Positions 1 through 7,737 of a stretch of 64,000 nucleotides of DNA are shown here, one piece after another (the stretch's first letter is position 1; each line of letters starts with the position of its first letter). A program made the position numbers and the translations under genes. Below the pieces are notes generated by a model that saw only the letters and a list, made by a program, of their open reading frames with translations, ran no database searches and was not told where the DNA came from. Source of the DNA: Sulfurovum sp. FS08-3 (GTDB lineage: Bacteria > Campylobacterota > Campylobacteria > Campylobacterales > Sulfurovaceae); the NCBI GenBank assembly GCA_000830175.1, contig JQIS01000001.1, positions 35,482-99,481 on the forward strand, written 5' to 3'.

Positions 1-744
1 ATTGTACCACGCTTTGACCTTCTCCAAATCGACACCCTTAAGGTAGGGCAAAAATTCATTTTCTACATTGGCTTGGGTGTATCCGCATACATTTCCAAAT
101 TTGGGAGTGAGGCTAATATCTTCTAACATATTAAGCCCACTAAAGATAGAGGCTTTACTAAACTTACTCACTCCCGTCAAAAATACAAACTTGATATAAG
201 CATCCGCCCCTTTCATCACCGAATACATCCCTTTGATAAACTCACGATTAAGCTTGGATTGTTCGAGGTTGTCGATGGTATCAAGTATCGCTCTATCGTA
301 CTCATCGATAAGGATTACGACTTGTTGATTATATTTTTCATACGCTTTTTCAATGAGTTCCAAAAAACAGATTGAGAGATTCTCATTATCTTCACACTCA
401 ACCCCCAATCTCTCTTGATTTTTTTTTAAACTTTTGAGTGCTACCCTTTGTAGATTATCACTCGTTTGCACATTCCCATCCCACGATATTTTGATGACGG
501 GATAGGTGGTATCCCAGTCCCACTTCTCATAGATATAAAGCCCCTCAAATAGCTCTTTTTTGCCCTCAAAAATATTGTGCAAAGTATCCAAAAAAAGAGA
601 CTTACCAAAACGCCTTGGACGGGCTAGAAAAGTGTAGTTGTAGTTACTGATGAGTTCGTAAGCCTCTTTTGTTTTGTCAATATAGATATAATCACCTTGG
701 CGTATCTTACTAAAGGTTTGGATTCCTATGGGGAGTTTTTGCAT
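1..744 (-). CDS. AAA-ATPase-like protein, C-terminus cut by window edge
   Basis: This is the N-terminal 248 codons of a predicted AAA-ATPase of the kind paired with a PD-(D/E)XK nuclease-like C-terminal domain (AAA-ATPase_like / DUF1703 type); the rest lies left of the window. It begins MQKLPIGIQTFSKIRQ, has a YIDKT motif near residues 21-25, the degenerate P-loop RPRRFGKS at about 42-49, and a Walker-B-like VVILIDEYDRAI followed by a sensor-type FLTGVSKFSKAS. These genes are common in accessory and mobile regions and are often multicopy; their cellular role is not established. The ATG at 742-744 lies 4 nt after the stop of the HypD-like small ORF, so the two are probably co-transcribed. Confidence 0.85.
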   Translation of the reverse strand, partial: MQKLPIGIQTFSKIRQGDYIYIDKTKEAYELISNYNYTFLARPRRFGKSLFLDTLHNIFEGKKELFEGLYIYEKWDWDTTYPVIKISWDGNVQTSDNLQRVALKSLKKNQERLGVECEDNENLSICFLELIEKAYEKYNQQVVILIDEYDRAILDTIDNLEQSKLNREFIKGMYSVMKGADAYIKFVFLTGVSKFSKASIFSGLNMLEDISLTPKFGNVCGYTQANVENEFLPYLKGVDLEKVKAWYN

Positions 745-748
745 ATTG

Positions 749-892
749 CTATCCTTTTGCTTTTTGTAGGTTATCTCTATTCAAAATCAATTGTTGCATC
801 CTCTCCGCCTCATCAGCGATGAGCTTCGCATAAGCTTTGACGGTGTCGGGATTACGAAAATCATCGTAGAGGTTATCTAGGGTCAGTGGCAT
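749..892 (-). pseudogene. 47-codon ORF matching only the HypD N-terminus
   Basis: A short ORF starts ATG at 890-892 behind an AGGA-type ribosome site and stops at 749-751. Its first ~33 residues (MPLTLDNLYDDFRNP..., then KAYAKLIADEAER) align directly with the start of the full hypD in this window (MPLNLKDLFEGFRQP..., KSYARLIDEEAKR), with clear similarity at the DNA level too. The match stops just before the CGGHTH motif, and the ORF ends in an unrelated 14-residue tail. It is therefore a detached hypD 5' end, either a remnant of a second hypD copy or a surviving micro-protein. It sits 4 nt ahead of the AAA-ATPase gene. The homology is seen in the sequence; whether it is expressed is unknown. 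Confidence 0.7.
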
Positions 893-1168
893 TGGGTGTT
901 CCTTTGCGTGGGTTTGATGCTATTGTATTGTTTTCTATTTTGAGATATAATTCCCATGTAATTCCCCCGTAAGCCTCCATCCTTTGAGGTGTAGCTGGGG
1001 GTATCGAAAATCAACTCCATCATCAACCCCTCCACTTTTTGAAGAGTATAATAGGTACTACAACTTCCGATACTTTTTCGGCACCCTCACCCCTCATCGG
1101 TCGCACAAAAATAGCCTCAAACACTTCACACTCCCGTAGGGTGAGTGCAACCCACCGATTATCTCTTC
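893..1168. other. Gene-free stretch with decayed sequence
   Basis: This 276-bp stretch has no convincing intact gene. It contains the AlbA_2-type gene fragment listed separately (about 1048-1140). Next to it is a weak 45-codon ORF on the minus strand running into the HypD-like ORF, which I do not recognise. It reads as the scar of deletions. Confidence 0.5.
1048..1140 (-). pseudogene. Fragment of an AlbA_2/HATPase gene
   Basis: On the minus strand this piece reads ECEVFEAIFVRPMRGEGAEKVSE before running to a stop. The intact AlbA_2-type protein at 5263-6663 has the near-identical segment FVEAVFVRSMRGESAEKVSK at the end of its HATPase-like domain. The DNA also matches closely (about 1070-1122 against about 5509-5560). 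No start or N-terminal domain remains. This is a relic of a paralogous gene, left between the AAA-ATPase unit and the ADP-ribosyltransferase operon. Confidence 0.65.
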
Positions 1169-2178
1169 TCATAGTACATCTTTATAATCATCTACACTGA
1201 TTGTTTTTCCAAGTTGATTATTTTCAATATCTGCTACATAAGTTTGATTATCTCCGTAAGTATAAAAAAATGTTTCATAACCTAACTCTTTAACAAGTTC
1301 TCTAAAATTTAATTGATTAATTTTTAGACCATTTCTCCAATCAAACTCTTCATTTTTTTCAAATAATTTATATAACGCAGGATTTATAATAAACTTTGGG
1401 GTACTTGTTTTAGTTACTTCAAATACTCCAAGCAAGTAGTGTGGATACATACCATTTAAAAGCATTATCTCATTATGGATATCTTGATACCAACTTATTC
1501 CAAACTCTTGTAATTTTTGAGTAAACTTTTTTGTTATAAAATAGTTATGGTCTTGTCGATTCAGTGAATATAGATAAATAAGACCTTTTCTAATTTGATT
1601 GTGTTTAGATAATGCAAAATTTCTTGCTGTTCTAAATTTATATCTACCATGTGTTAAAGATAAAAAAGGAGAACTGCTTTTAAACTCTTCAAAGCTTCCT
1701 TCATTATGCAAAAATGACAAAAAGAAAATTTTCCATTTATTAAGTTCATCTACATTACAGCTATTTAAATATTTGATAAAATCCTCTTCAATTTGACCAA
1801 AAATATGAGAGTCATTTTTTTCTCTATTTGCCTATTAACTCTTTTGATAATTGTTTTTAGTTCATCAATTAATTTTACTTCATTATCATCCTCAAAATAT
1901 TCATACTCTTTTTTCTTAGGTCTCTTTATATTTGATTTTGCTTTAGCTCCTACTCGATAAAATTTTGACATATAATCATAAGAAAAAAAATTATTGTGTT
2001 CGTCTATATTATTTAAACTATGACAATCTCCTCTTGCACAAAGGAGTGTATAGGGATTCTCTTCTAAAGAAGATAGTAAACTTTTTAATTTATCAATCAT
2101 ATTTGCATTAAGCTCTTCAAATTGATTATCTCTTGTGTCTAAAGTATAGTATTTTTTTGTTTTGGGTAATTTAATCAT
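1169..2178 (-). pseudogene. Unknown protein of the ART-LRR operon, frameshifted
   Basis: Two overlapping-in-meaning ORFs (2178-1765 and 1720-1169) join into one protein of about 335 residues if one base is added to an A7 run at about 1814-1820. The first ORF runs ...NRQIEKK and then into nonsense; in the corrected frame it continues ND SHIFGQIEEDFIKYLN and passes without a stop into MSFLHNEGSFEEF. The protein starts MIKLPKTKKYYTLDT, 10 nt after the LRR gene, and has a basic middle (KRPKKKEY). No known domain is recognised. It is as AT-rich as the two genes upstream and is presumably the third member of their operon. The frameshift may be a true mutation, slippage-based switching or a homopolymer sequencing error. 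Confidence 0.6.
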
Positions 2179-2187
2179 TTTTAAATC

Positions 2188-4314
2188 CTAAAAATCAAAA
2201 TAATTTTCATCATCTATTGGTGATGTTATATCATCGAGATTAATTACACTATCAGGTATATCAACTCTACAACCATTTCTTTTTAACTCTCTTATCCATT
2301 CTATTTGTTCTAAACTTAAATAAATATCCTGAACAAAAGAAATTAATGATAACTTTTTTAAATTAGTGAGGTATACAATTTCTTGAGGAAGTGAGAATAT
2401 ACTATTTGTAGATATGTCTAACTCTTCCAAGTTGGATAAGTATCCAATTTCCTTAGGTAACTCTTTTAGCTTATTTTCACCTAAATGAATTTTTCTTAAA
2501 TTATTAAGATTTCCTATTTCTTTTGGTATCTGCTCTAGTTGATAAGTCCAAAACAAATCAATGGAAATTAAGTTTTCTAGCTTTCCTATTTCTCTAGGCA
2601 GTACTTTTATCTGATTATCTTCCCATAGTTGAAACTCAGTCAAATTTAAAATACTAGTTTTATTTCTTGGTAACACATTATCATATATTCTATTTTTATC
2701 TGCCCACTTTAAAAGATTATCAATCCAACTCTCATCTATTGAAACAATTTTACACTTGTTATTTTTAAGTTCTTTTAACCACAATTCTTGTTCTTGTGAA
2801 AGAATTAAATCCTTATTTTTCTCTAAAGACAACTTCTTTAAGTTTTTCAAATATATGATACTACTTGGTAGTTCCTTTAAATAGTTAGCTTCCAAATTGA
2901 GTTCTACAAGATTGTTTAAGTTACCTATATCTTTTGGAAGTTCAGTAATTTTATTATAAGCTAAATTCAGTTCTTTTAAATGAAATAATTCAGTTATTTC
3001 TATCGGAAGTTTTGTTAAATTAGCTGAATATAAATTAAGTTTCTCAAGTTTTACTAGTTTACCTATTTCATTTGGCAAATCAGATAGATTGGTTTCAAAA
3101 AATGTAAACTTCTCAAGTTTATCAAGATAAAATAATTCACTTGGAAGTGTTGAAATTTGTTCATTATGGTACACACTGATTTCTGTTAAATTCAAAAGGT
3201 CTTGTTTTGAATATATGGATTTTTCAGAGTATTTATTTATCCATTTATAGAGTATTTCTATCCAGTCATCATCAATTGAAATTTTACATTCATTACAATA
3301 TAAATCTTTTAACCACTCTATTTGCACTTGTGTCAAAGATAGTCTTTTATTGTCAATTAAAGATAGTTTTTTTAAGTTTTTTAGATTAATAATTTCTACT
3401 GGAAGTTTAGTTAATTGATTTGAGCCTATATCAAGTTCAATCAAACTATTAAGTTTACCTATTTCCTTTGGAATACTAGTGAGTTTGTTTTTTGATAAGT
3501 TTATCTTTTTTAATTTATTTAAGTTTCTTATCTCTTTAGGTATTTCTTCTAAGCTATTTTCAGATAAATCTAATTCAACTAGACTGATTAAACTTCCTAG
3601 AAGTTTGGATAAGCTACTAAAATGATTATTAGATAAATTTAAATATTGCAAATGTTCTAATGTATATAGCTCTAATGGTAAATTACTCAGCAAGTTAGAG
3701 CTTAATGTTAAACTTGTTAAGTTTTTTAAATAACTTATTTCTCTGGGTAATATTTGTATCTTTCTTTTATTTGCATAAATGCTATTTATCTTATGAAAAA
3801 ATATTTTATGCCTTGGAAAAGCACCATTTGGGGAAAAAGATTCGCCATATGAATCTCGTTTACAATTTGATTCTAAATCGTAAGTCAATAATTTGTGTGT
3901 ATTTGCCCAACTTATTAAAACTTCTTTCCAATCGTCTGTTTGAGTATATTCATTATTGTATCGAGTCAGATGAATATAATAGTTCATAGATGCAAATTCT
4001 GAGTTTAGACCTCTATCATAACTAAAGTAACAAGCACAGTCATAACCATCACAACATGAACTAGAAATGTATGTAGATGTCCAATATTTTTTCTTGTTAT
4101 CAAAATCAATAATAGTATCATCTCTATAATATAAGTTATTTATTTCTAAAGCTGTAGGTAATCGCCAATCATTATATCCACAATAATTTTCTGCATTTAG
4201 TTGTTGAATATATTCTAGTGCTTCTTTTTTAGTACAACCAAAATCATATAAATCAAATTTCCATGTCAAATCCAATTGTGTATCATGAAATAAACTTTCT
4301 ATATTTTTTTTCAT
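2188..4314 (-). CDS. DUF1566 (Lcl C-type) plus leucine-rich-repeat protein
   Basis: A 708-residue protein without signal peptide or membrane segment. Residues ~1-120 form a DUF1566/Lcl_C domain (DLTW..., ALEYIQQLNAENYCGYNDWRLPTALEI, YWTSTY), a C-type-lectin-like fold used for binding. After that come about 17 leucine-rich repeats of the bacterial LPxEIGxLxNLxxLxLxxNxL type. They are arranged as three super-blocks at roughly 125-345, 350-530 and 535-690. Each block opens with a DDWxExLxxW-like cap and closes with LSxxQxxWLKxLxxNxC. The start ATG overlaps the stop of the ADP-ribosyltransferase gene by 4 nt (ATGA), so the two are translationally coupled. A binding or sensing role for the toxin-like partner is inference. 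Confidence 0.85.
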   Translation of the reverse strand: MKKNIESLFHDTQLDLTWKFDLYDFGCTKKEALEYIQQLNAENYCGYNDWRLPTALEINNLYYRDDTIIDFDNKKKYWTSTYISSSCCDGYDCACYFSYDRGLNSEFASMNYYIHLTRYNNEYTQTDDWKEVLISWANTHKLLTYDLESNCKRDSYGESFSPNGAFPRHKIFFHKINSIYANKRKIQILPREISYLKNLTSLTLSSNLLSNLPLELYTLEHLQYLNLSNNHFSSLSKLLGSLISLVELDLSENSLEEIPKEIRNLNKLKKINLSKNKLTSIPKEIGKLNSLIELDIGSNQLTKLPVEIINLKNLKKLSLIDNKRLSLTQVQIEWLKDLYCNECKISIDDDWIEILYKWINKYSEKSIYSKQDLLNLTEISVYHNEQISTLPSELFYLDKLEKFTFFETNLSDLPNEIGKLVKLEKLNLYSANLTKLPIEITELFHLKELNLAYNKITELPKDIGNLNNLVELNLEANYLKELPSSIIYLKNLKKLSLEKNKDLILSQEQELWLKELKNNKCKIVSIDESWIDNLLKWADKNRIYDNVLPRNKTSILNLTEFQLWEDNQIKVLPREIGKLENLISIDLFWTYQLEQIPKEIGNLNNLRKIHLGENKLKELPKEIGYLSNLEELDISTNSIFSLPQEIVYLTNLKKLSLISFVQDIYLSLEQIEWIRELKRNGCRVDIPDSVINLDDITSPIDDENYFDF

Positions 4315-5012
4315 TTAACCTTATCTCCCAATAATGTGGTTTGCTCTATAATTTCTACATCATCTATTTTAATTAAATTATTATTAATAATAACTTCATC
4401 TTCTGATTGATAAGATTTATAGTAAAACACTATACTTTTACTAACGGTTGCTTTTAAAATTACACGCAAAGTATCTTGATAATTTGGTTGATATTTATAG
4501 TGTTCAAAAGCAAACTTTGATGCTATATCATAACTCAGTGACCAAGATTGACCAAATCTTTTTGAATTATACTCATATATTGATGTTCCTCTATATATTA
4601 CAATTTCATCTCCTAGCTCATCAATATCTGCATCAATTCCAAGATATTGATTTATTTTAATTTTTGGATACCACTCTTCATTTTCAGAATATTGATACAT
4701 TTGTAATATACCACCTTCTTTAAATGATATAAAAGCATGGCGGATAGTAGCAAAAATATAGTATTCTTTATCTGTCTCTAACAAATTCTTATTAGTATCA
4801 AAATCATTGCATTTTTCATTAATAAAATCTTCAATGTCAAAATATTGACTAGAGTTAGGAACTTTTAAACTCATTAAAAACTCTATAAATTCGTATAAAA
4901 GTTTTAATTTTTGAGGATAAATATTTAATATCTCTTTTTCTAAATATTCAAGATTGATACACATTTTATTTTCAAAATAATCTTTTGCTTTAGTAGATAA
5001 TGTCTGTTCCAT
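4311..5012 (-). CDS. Putative mono-ADP-ribosyltransferase (R-S-ExE type)
   Basis: A 233-residue protein with a helical N-terminal half (1-130) and a C-terminal half that has the ordered signature of arginine-type ADP-ribosyltransferases. The signature is IVIYRGTS (Arg141), then GQSWSLS followed by ASKFAF (Ser156-x-Ser158), then the strand pattern TLRVILKATV and YQSEDEVII with Glu204-x-Glu206. In this superfamily the Arg and Ser residues bind NAD and the ExE motif is catalytic. No signal peptide is visible, so it acts in the cytoplasm or is delivered by another route. It is the first gene of a three-gene AT-rich operon with an LRR protein and an unknown. Assignment rests on motif order only; no close family member is recognised. 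Confidence 0.6.
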   Translation of the reverse strand: MEQTLSTKAKDYFENKMCINLEYLEKEILNIYPQKLKLLYEFIEFLMSLKVPNSSQYFDIEDFINEKCNDFDTNKNLLETDKEYYIFATIRHAFISFKEGGILQMYQYSENEEWYPKIKINQYLGIDADIDELGDEIVIYRGTSIYEYNSKRFGQSWSLSYDIASKFAFEHYKYQPNYQDTLRVILKATVSKSIVFYYKSYQSEDEVIINNNLIKIDDVEIIEQTTLLGDKVK

Positions 5013-5262
5013 TACTCATCTTTCACAGCGTGGATTACATCTACAGACTGGCTCTACTTTCGTAGGTTTGGCACTGCCAAACGACAAAGTCAACTTCAAG
5101 CTACTGAAAAAATCTGCCACCTGTAGGTGTGACCGTGTCACACGCTTTTTGTGCGACATGGTCGCACCTACAGATTCAAAATATTGATTACAATCCATTA
5201 CATCGTTTAGGCGTTTGGCACTGCCAAACCTACGGGTCATCCACCCCTCACAGCCTGAAATC
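5013..5262. repeat. Repeat-filled gap between ART and AlbA_2 genes
   Basis: The 250-bp gap consists almost wholly of palindromic repeats. Copy A of a 125-bp repeat (5075-5199) is bracketed by two inverted copies of a TTTGGCACTGCCAAA-type palindrome at about 5062-5084 and 5210-5233. An open frame crosses it, but a frame sharing the same repeat-encoded residues crosses the other copy at 6731-6855, so I treat both as repeat translation rather than genes. Confidence 0.7.
5075..5199. repeat. 125-bp direct repeat, copy A
   Basis: Identical over 125 bp to 6731-6855. Its core (5121-5173) folds into a large hairpin: CTGTAGGTG ... CACCTACAG outside, with two nested perfect palindromes, GTGTGACCGTGTCACAC and GTGCGACATGGTCGCAC. 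The result is a three-way cruciform like REP/MITE-type elements. The two copies are in the same orientation and flank the AlbA_2 gene. Confidence 0.9.
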
Positions 5263-6663
5263 TTAACGCAACTCATAATAACTCCCCTTTGTTTTTCCAA
5301 TCTTTGCAATATACCCTTTTTTTTCCAAAATATTTAAAATTTCTCTTGAGCGTCTCTCTTTTAATTTGAAAAGTTTCATTATATTTTGAGAAGTTATTTT
5401 ATTATGCTCTTTCAAGAAATCTATTATTTCTATCTCTTCACTGGTTAATTCGGCATTATTCGGCATTAATTGGGCACTATTAGGCACAATTGGGTCGTAT
5501 TTAGTCGTTTTCGATACTTTTTCGGCACTCTCACCCCTCATCGATCGCACAAAAACAGCCTCTACAAACGAACCCTTCTCTGCCAATTCAAACTTGATAC
5601 CTCGTTGCTCACAGCTCTTGCGTACCTTTTCGAGTCCGCTTCCCCGGCTCTCTATGAGTCGTAGCTCTTTGAAAAGATTGGCGACTACTTTGTTTCGTAG
5701 TTCACTGCGTCCGTTGCTCACCTCTTCGATAGTCAGACCATTGACCAAGCCACCCACCGAGATGACCTCGACGATGTCATCATAGATAGCGATCTTGATA
5801 TCACTGTTGCGGGTATAGTCCCTATGGATGATGGCATTGAGTACTATCTCCCTAAGTGCCACGAAAGGAATCTCATACTCCTCCACCCTCCGTAGCCCCT
5901 CGATAGTAGCCGATAGATGGAGATGGTTTTGTAGAAATTTGATACTCTCTTCAAGTATCTCAAAGAGCGTACCCGTGAACTCCTTTTTGTCGATGAATGC
6001 CTCCATGGTAGTCCCTTTGAACCTTGCACATTTTATCATCACATTGTCAAGCTTCCCGAAGATGATGGCAAGGGCATTGGTAGGCATCAATACACCATTG
6101 AACTCCTTGATGAGTCTCAAATTCTTGAGCTTCTCTCTATCACAGCTTTTTCCAATCTTTTCAAACTCTTTGTAGAGAGTATCCAGAGCAAAACTATCCA
6201 AAGGATATTCGAAATTCACCTCTTCATCATAAGAGATATTGTGTCGTTGTCGCTCTAGGTCTATGATATTCTCAAGGCTCGCTTGTCGATTGGTCGCACC
6301 TACTCTGATGTATGTGCCACTGTTTTTCCCCTCACTTTTGAGATAATAGGGCAATAGATTCCCCCTAAATACCTCAACCACCAAAAGCAATTTCTCCTCA
6401 ATATTGAGTGTGTAGATTTCAGGCAAAATATTGGGGTGGCAACTATCAAAGATGAGTGAAGAGACTCTATCCTTGAGTTCAAATATATCACTATCATCCA
6501 CCCCCACTAGCTCTCTATCATCACCCACCCCGATGATGAGCCTCCCCCCTGCGGTGTTGGAAAAAGCGATAATGGTTTTGACAATAGCATCATTTTTGGG
6601 AAGCCTAGCTTTGAACTCTAGGCGTTTATTCTCACCACTACCGATAAGTTCTTTGATATTCAA
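5263..6663 (-). CDS. AlbA_2 (Schlafen-type) / HATPase_c_4 / winged-helix protein
   Basis: A 466-residue putative transcriptional regulator of the family often labelled 'ATP-dependent DNA helicase-related'. Residues ~1-130 are an AlbA_2 domain (SGENKRLEFKARLPKN, AFSNTAGGRLIIGVGDD). Residues ~255-365 are an HATPase_c_4-like domain (FVALREIVLNAIIHRDY, SRGSGLEKV). The last ~60 residues are a winged helix (SEEIEIIDFLKEHNKITSQN...). No helicase motifs are present, so a nucleic-acid-binding regulatory role is more likely. The gene lies between two identical 125-bp repeats, and a fragment of a second copy persists at 1048-1140, so the family has moved or duplicated locally. Confidence 0.85.
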   Translation of the reverse strand: MNIKELIGSGENKRLEFKARLPKNDAIVKTIIAFSNTAGGRLIIGVGDDRELVGVDDSDIFELKDRVSSLIFDSCHPNILPEIYTLNIEEKLLLVVEVFRGNLLPYYLKSEGKNSGTYIRVGATNRQASLENIIDLERQRHNISYDEEVNFEYPLDSFALDTLYKEFEKIGKSCDREKLKNLRLIKEFNGVLMPTNALAIIFGKLDNVMIKCARFKGTTMEAFIDKKEFTGTLFEILEESIKFLQNHLHLSATIEGLRRVEEYEIPFVALREIVLNAIIHRDYTRNSDIKIAIYDDIVEVISVGGLVNGLTIEEVSNGRSELRNKVVANLFKELRLIESRGSGLEKVRKSCEQRGIKFELAEKGSFVEAVFVRSMRGESAEKVSKTTKYDPIVPNSAQLMPNNAELTSEEIEIIDFLKEHNKITSQNIMKLFKLKERRSREILNILEKKGYIAKIGKTKGSYYELR

Positions 6664-7038
6664 AACACACCCCCAATAAGCTCAATTTTCTCAATAAAAC
6701 CAAACACCATCCTCTCACTTGTCTTACCCGTGCCAAACGACAAAGTCAACTTCAAGCTACTGAAAAAATCTGCCACCTGTAGGTGTGACCGTGTCACACG
6801 CTTTTTGTGCGACATGGTCGCACCTACAGATTCAAAATATTGATTACAATCCATTGCATCACTTAGCCCATCGTTCATCGTATCTTTAAACTCATAAACG
6901 CACTTTAACGACTCTTTGCGTACATTAAATGAAGCTTGTTTCATTTGGGCTTTGAGTCGCTCTTTGGGTCTAAGGTATGGCGTTGTAGGGTGCAGTTTAT
7001 TGCACCGTTTTGGTTCGTTTAGATAAAATAGCACCATT
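6664..7038. other. 375-bp gap with repeats, no supported gene
   Basis: Holds copy B of the 125-bp repeat (6731-6855) and, at about 6985-7015, a GTAGGGTGCAGTTTATTGCACC inverted-repeat motif of the kind often scattered as a short intergenic repeat. An open minus-strand frame spans it directly behind the membrane-fusion gene, but it is largely translated repeat and I do not accept it as a gene. An efflux pump gene would be expected here and is absent. Confidence 0.55.
6731..6855. repeat. 125-bp direct repeat, copy B
   Basis: Identical to 5075-5199 over its full length, same orientation, offset 1656 bp. The hairpin core is at 6777-6829. With copy A it brackets the AlbA_2 gene, so recombination between the copies would delete that gene cleanly. 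Confidence 0.9.
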
Positions 7039-7737
7039 TTATTTCACCCCAATATACCCACTCCCAAACAATCCAATAGGAATATCTTTGGCTTTCACCT
7101 CGGCTTTGAGCATGCGTGTTTTGGCATCGACGGTGGGGTAGAGTTTGGAGATTGTGCCGTTGTGTTCTTGGTTGCTTCCGTCAAGTTTGTATTGGAAGAT
7201 ATCTCCTACCTTGACACTATCCCAATATTTGGAATCAAATTTGAGTTGCAATACAATATCCTCATGGGACTCTATCACAAAAGCGGTACTAAGCATCATG
7301 CCACTCACCACATCGCCTATCTCAATCCTTTTATCGCTCACCACCCCATCAAAAGGGGCTTTGAGGTAGGTGCGGTCATAGAGAATTTGTTGGTAGCTTA
7401 GTTGGTGTTTGGCGTTGTTAAATTTGTGGCGATAAGCATCCAATTTCGCCTCTTCGATGATATTTCGCACACGATATTGCCTATCCAAATCTTTTTGGGC
7501 ATATTGGTAGCTGTTTTTGGCACTCTCTAGCAACGCTAGGGTGTCGTTGTTGTCAAGCTTGGCAATAATATCGCCCTTTTTGACTTTTGAGCCAATATCA
7601 ACATAGATTTTCTCCACCACTCCACTGGCATTAAAAGCGATATTGGCTTTTTGGTTGGCGACCACATCGAAGGTAGCGTAGATAGCTTGGGCGTTGAGTC
7701 CCAGTGTTAGCAGTGTTAAAAGCAGTAATTTTTTCAT
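7039..7737 (-). CDS. RND efflux periplasmic adaptor (membrane fusion protein)
   Basis: A 232-residue HlyD/AcrA-family adaptor with an N-terminal signal (MKKLLLLTLLTLGLNAQA). It has a biotinyl-lipoyl-like half (NIAFNASGVVEKIYVDIGSKVKKGDIIAKLD), a short helical hairpin, and the second half-motif LKAPFDGVVSDKRIEIGDVV. It would link an inner-membrane pump to an outer-membrane channel across the periplasm. The start overlaps the TetR stop by 4 nt (ATGA), so the regulator and adaptor form one transcript. No pump or TolC gene follows; repeat DNA does. The protein may be an orphan or serve a pump encoded elsewhere. Confidence 0.9.
   Translation of the reverse strand: MKKLLLLTLLTLGLNAQAIYATFDVVANQKANIAFNASGVVEKIYVDIGSKVKKGDIIAKLDNNDTLALLESAKNSYQYAQKDLDRQYRVRNIIEEAKLDAYRHKFNNAKHQLSYQQILYDRTYLKAPFDGVVSDKRIEIGDVVSGMMLSTAFVIESHEDIVLQLKFDSKYWDSVKVGDIFQYKLDGSNQEHNGTISKLYPTVDAKTRMLKAEVKAKDIPIGLFGSGYIGVK

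Noticed and set aside
5061-5235. Palindromic repeat cluster considered as CRISPR
   Set aside because: Repeats are inverted and nested, with no regular spacers and no cas genes nearby.
5016-5309. 97-residue minus-strand ORF between the ART and AlbA_2 genes
   Set aside because: Its middle is translated repeat DNA; the same peptide (DCNQYFESVGATMSHKK) appears in the other repeat copy at 6731-6855.
6660-7037. 125-residue minus-strand ORF directly after the efflux adaptor
   Set aside because: Composed of repeat translation at both ends with no domain. Could be a pump remnant but nothing supports it.
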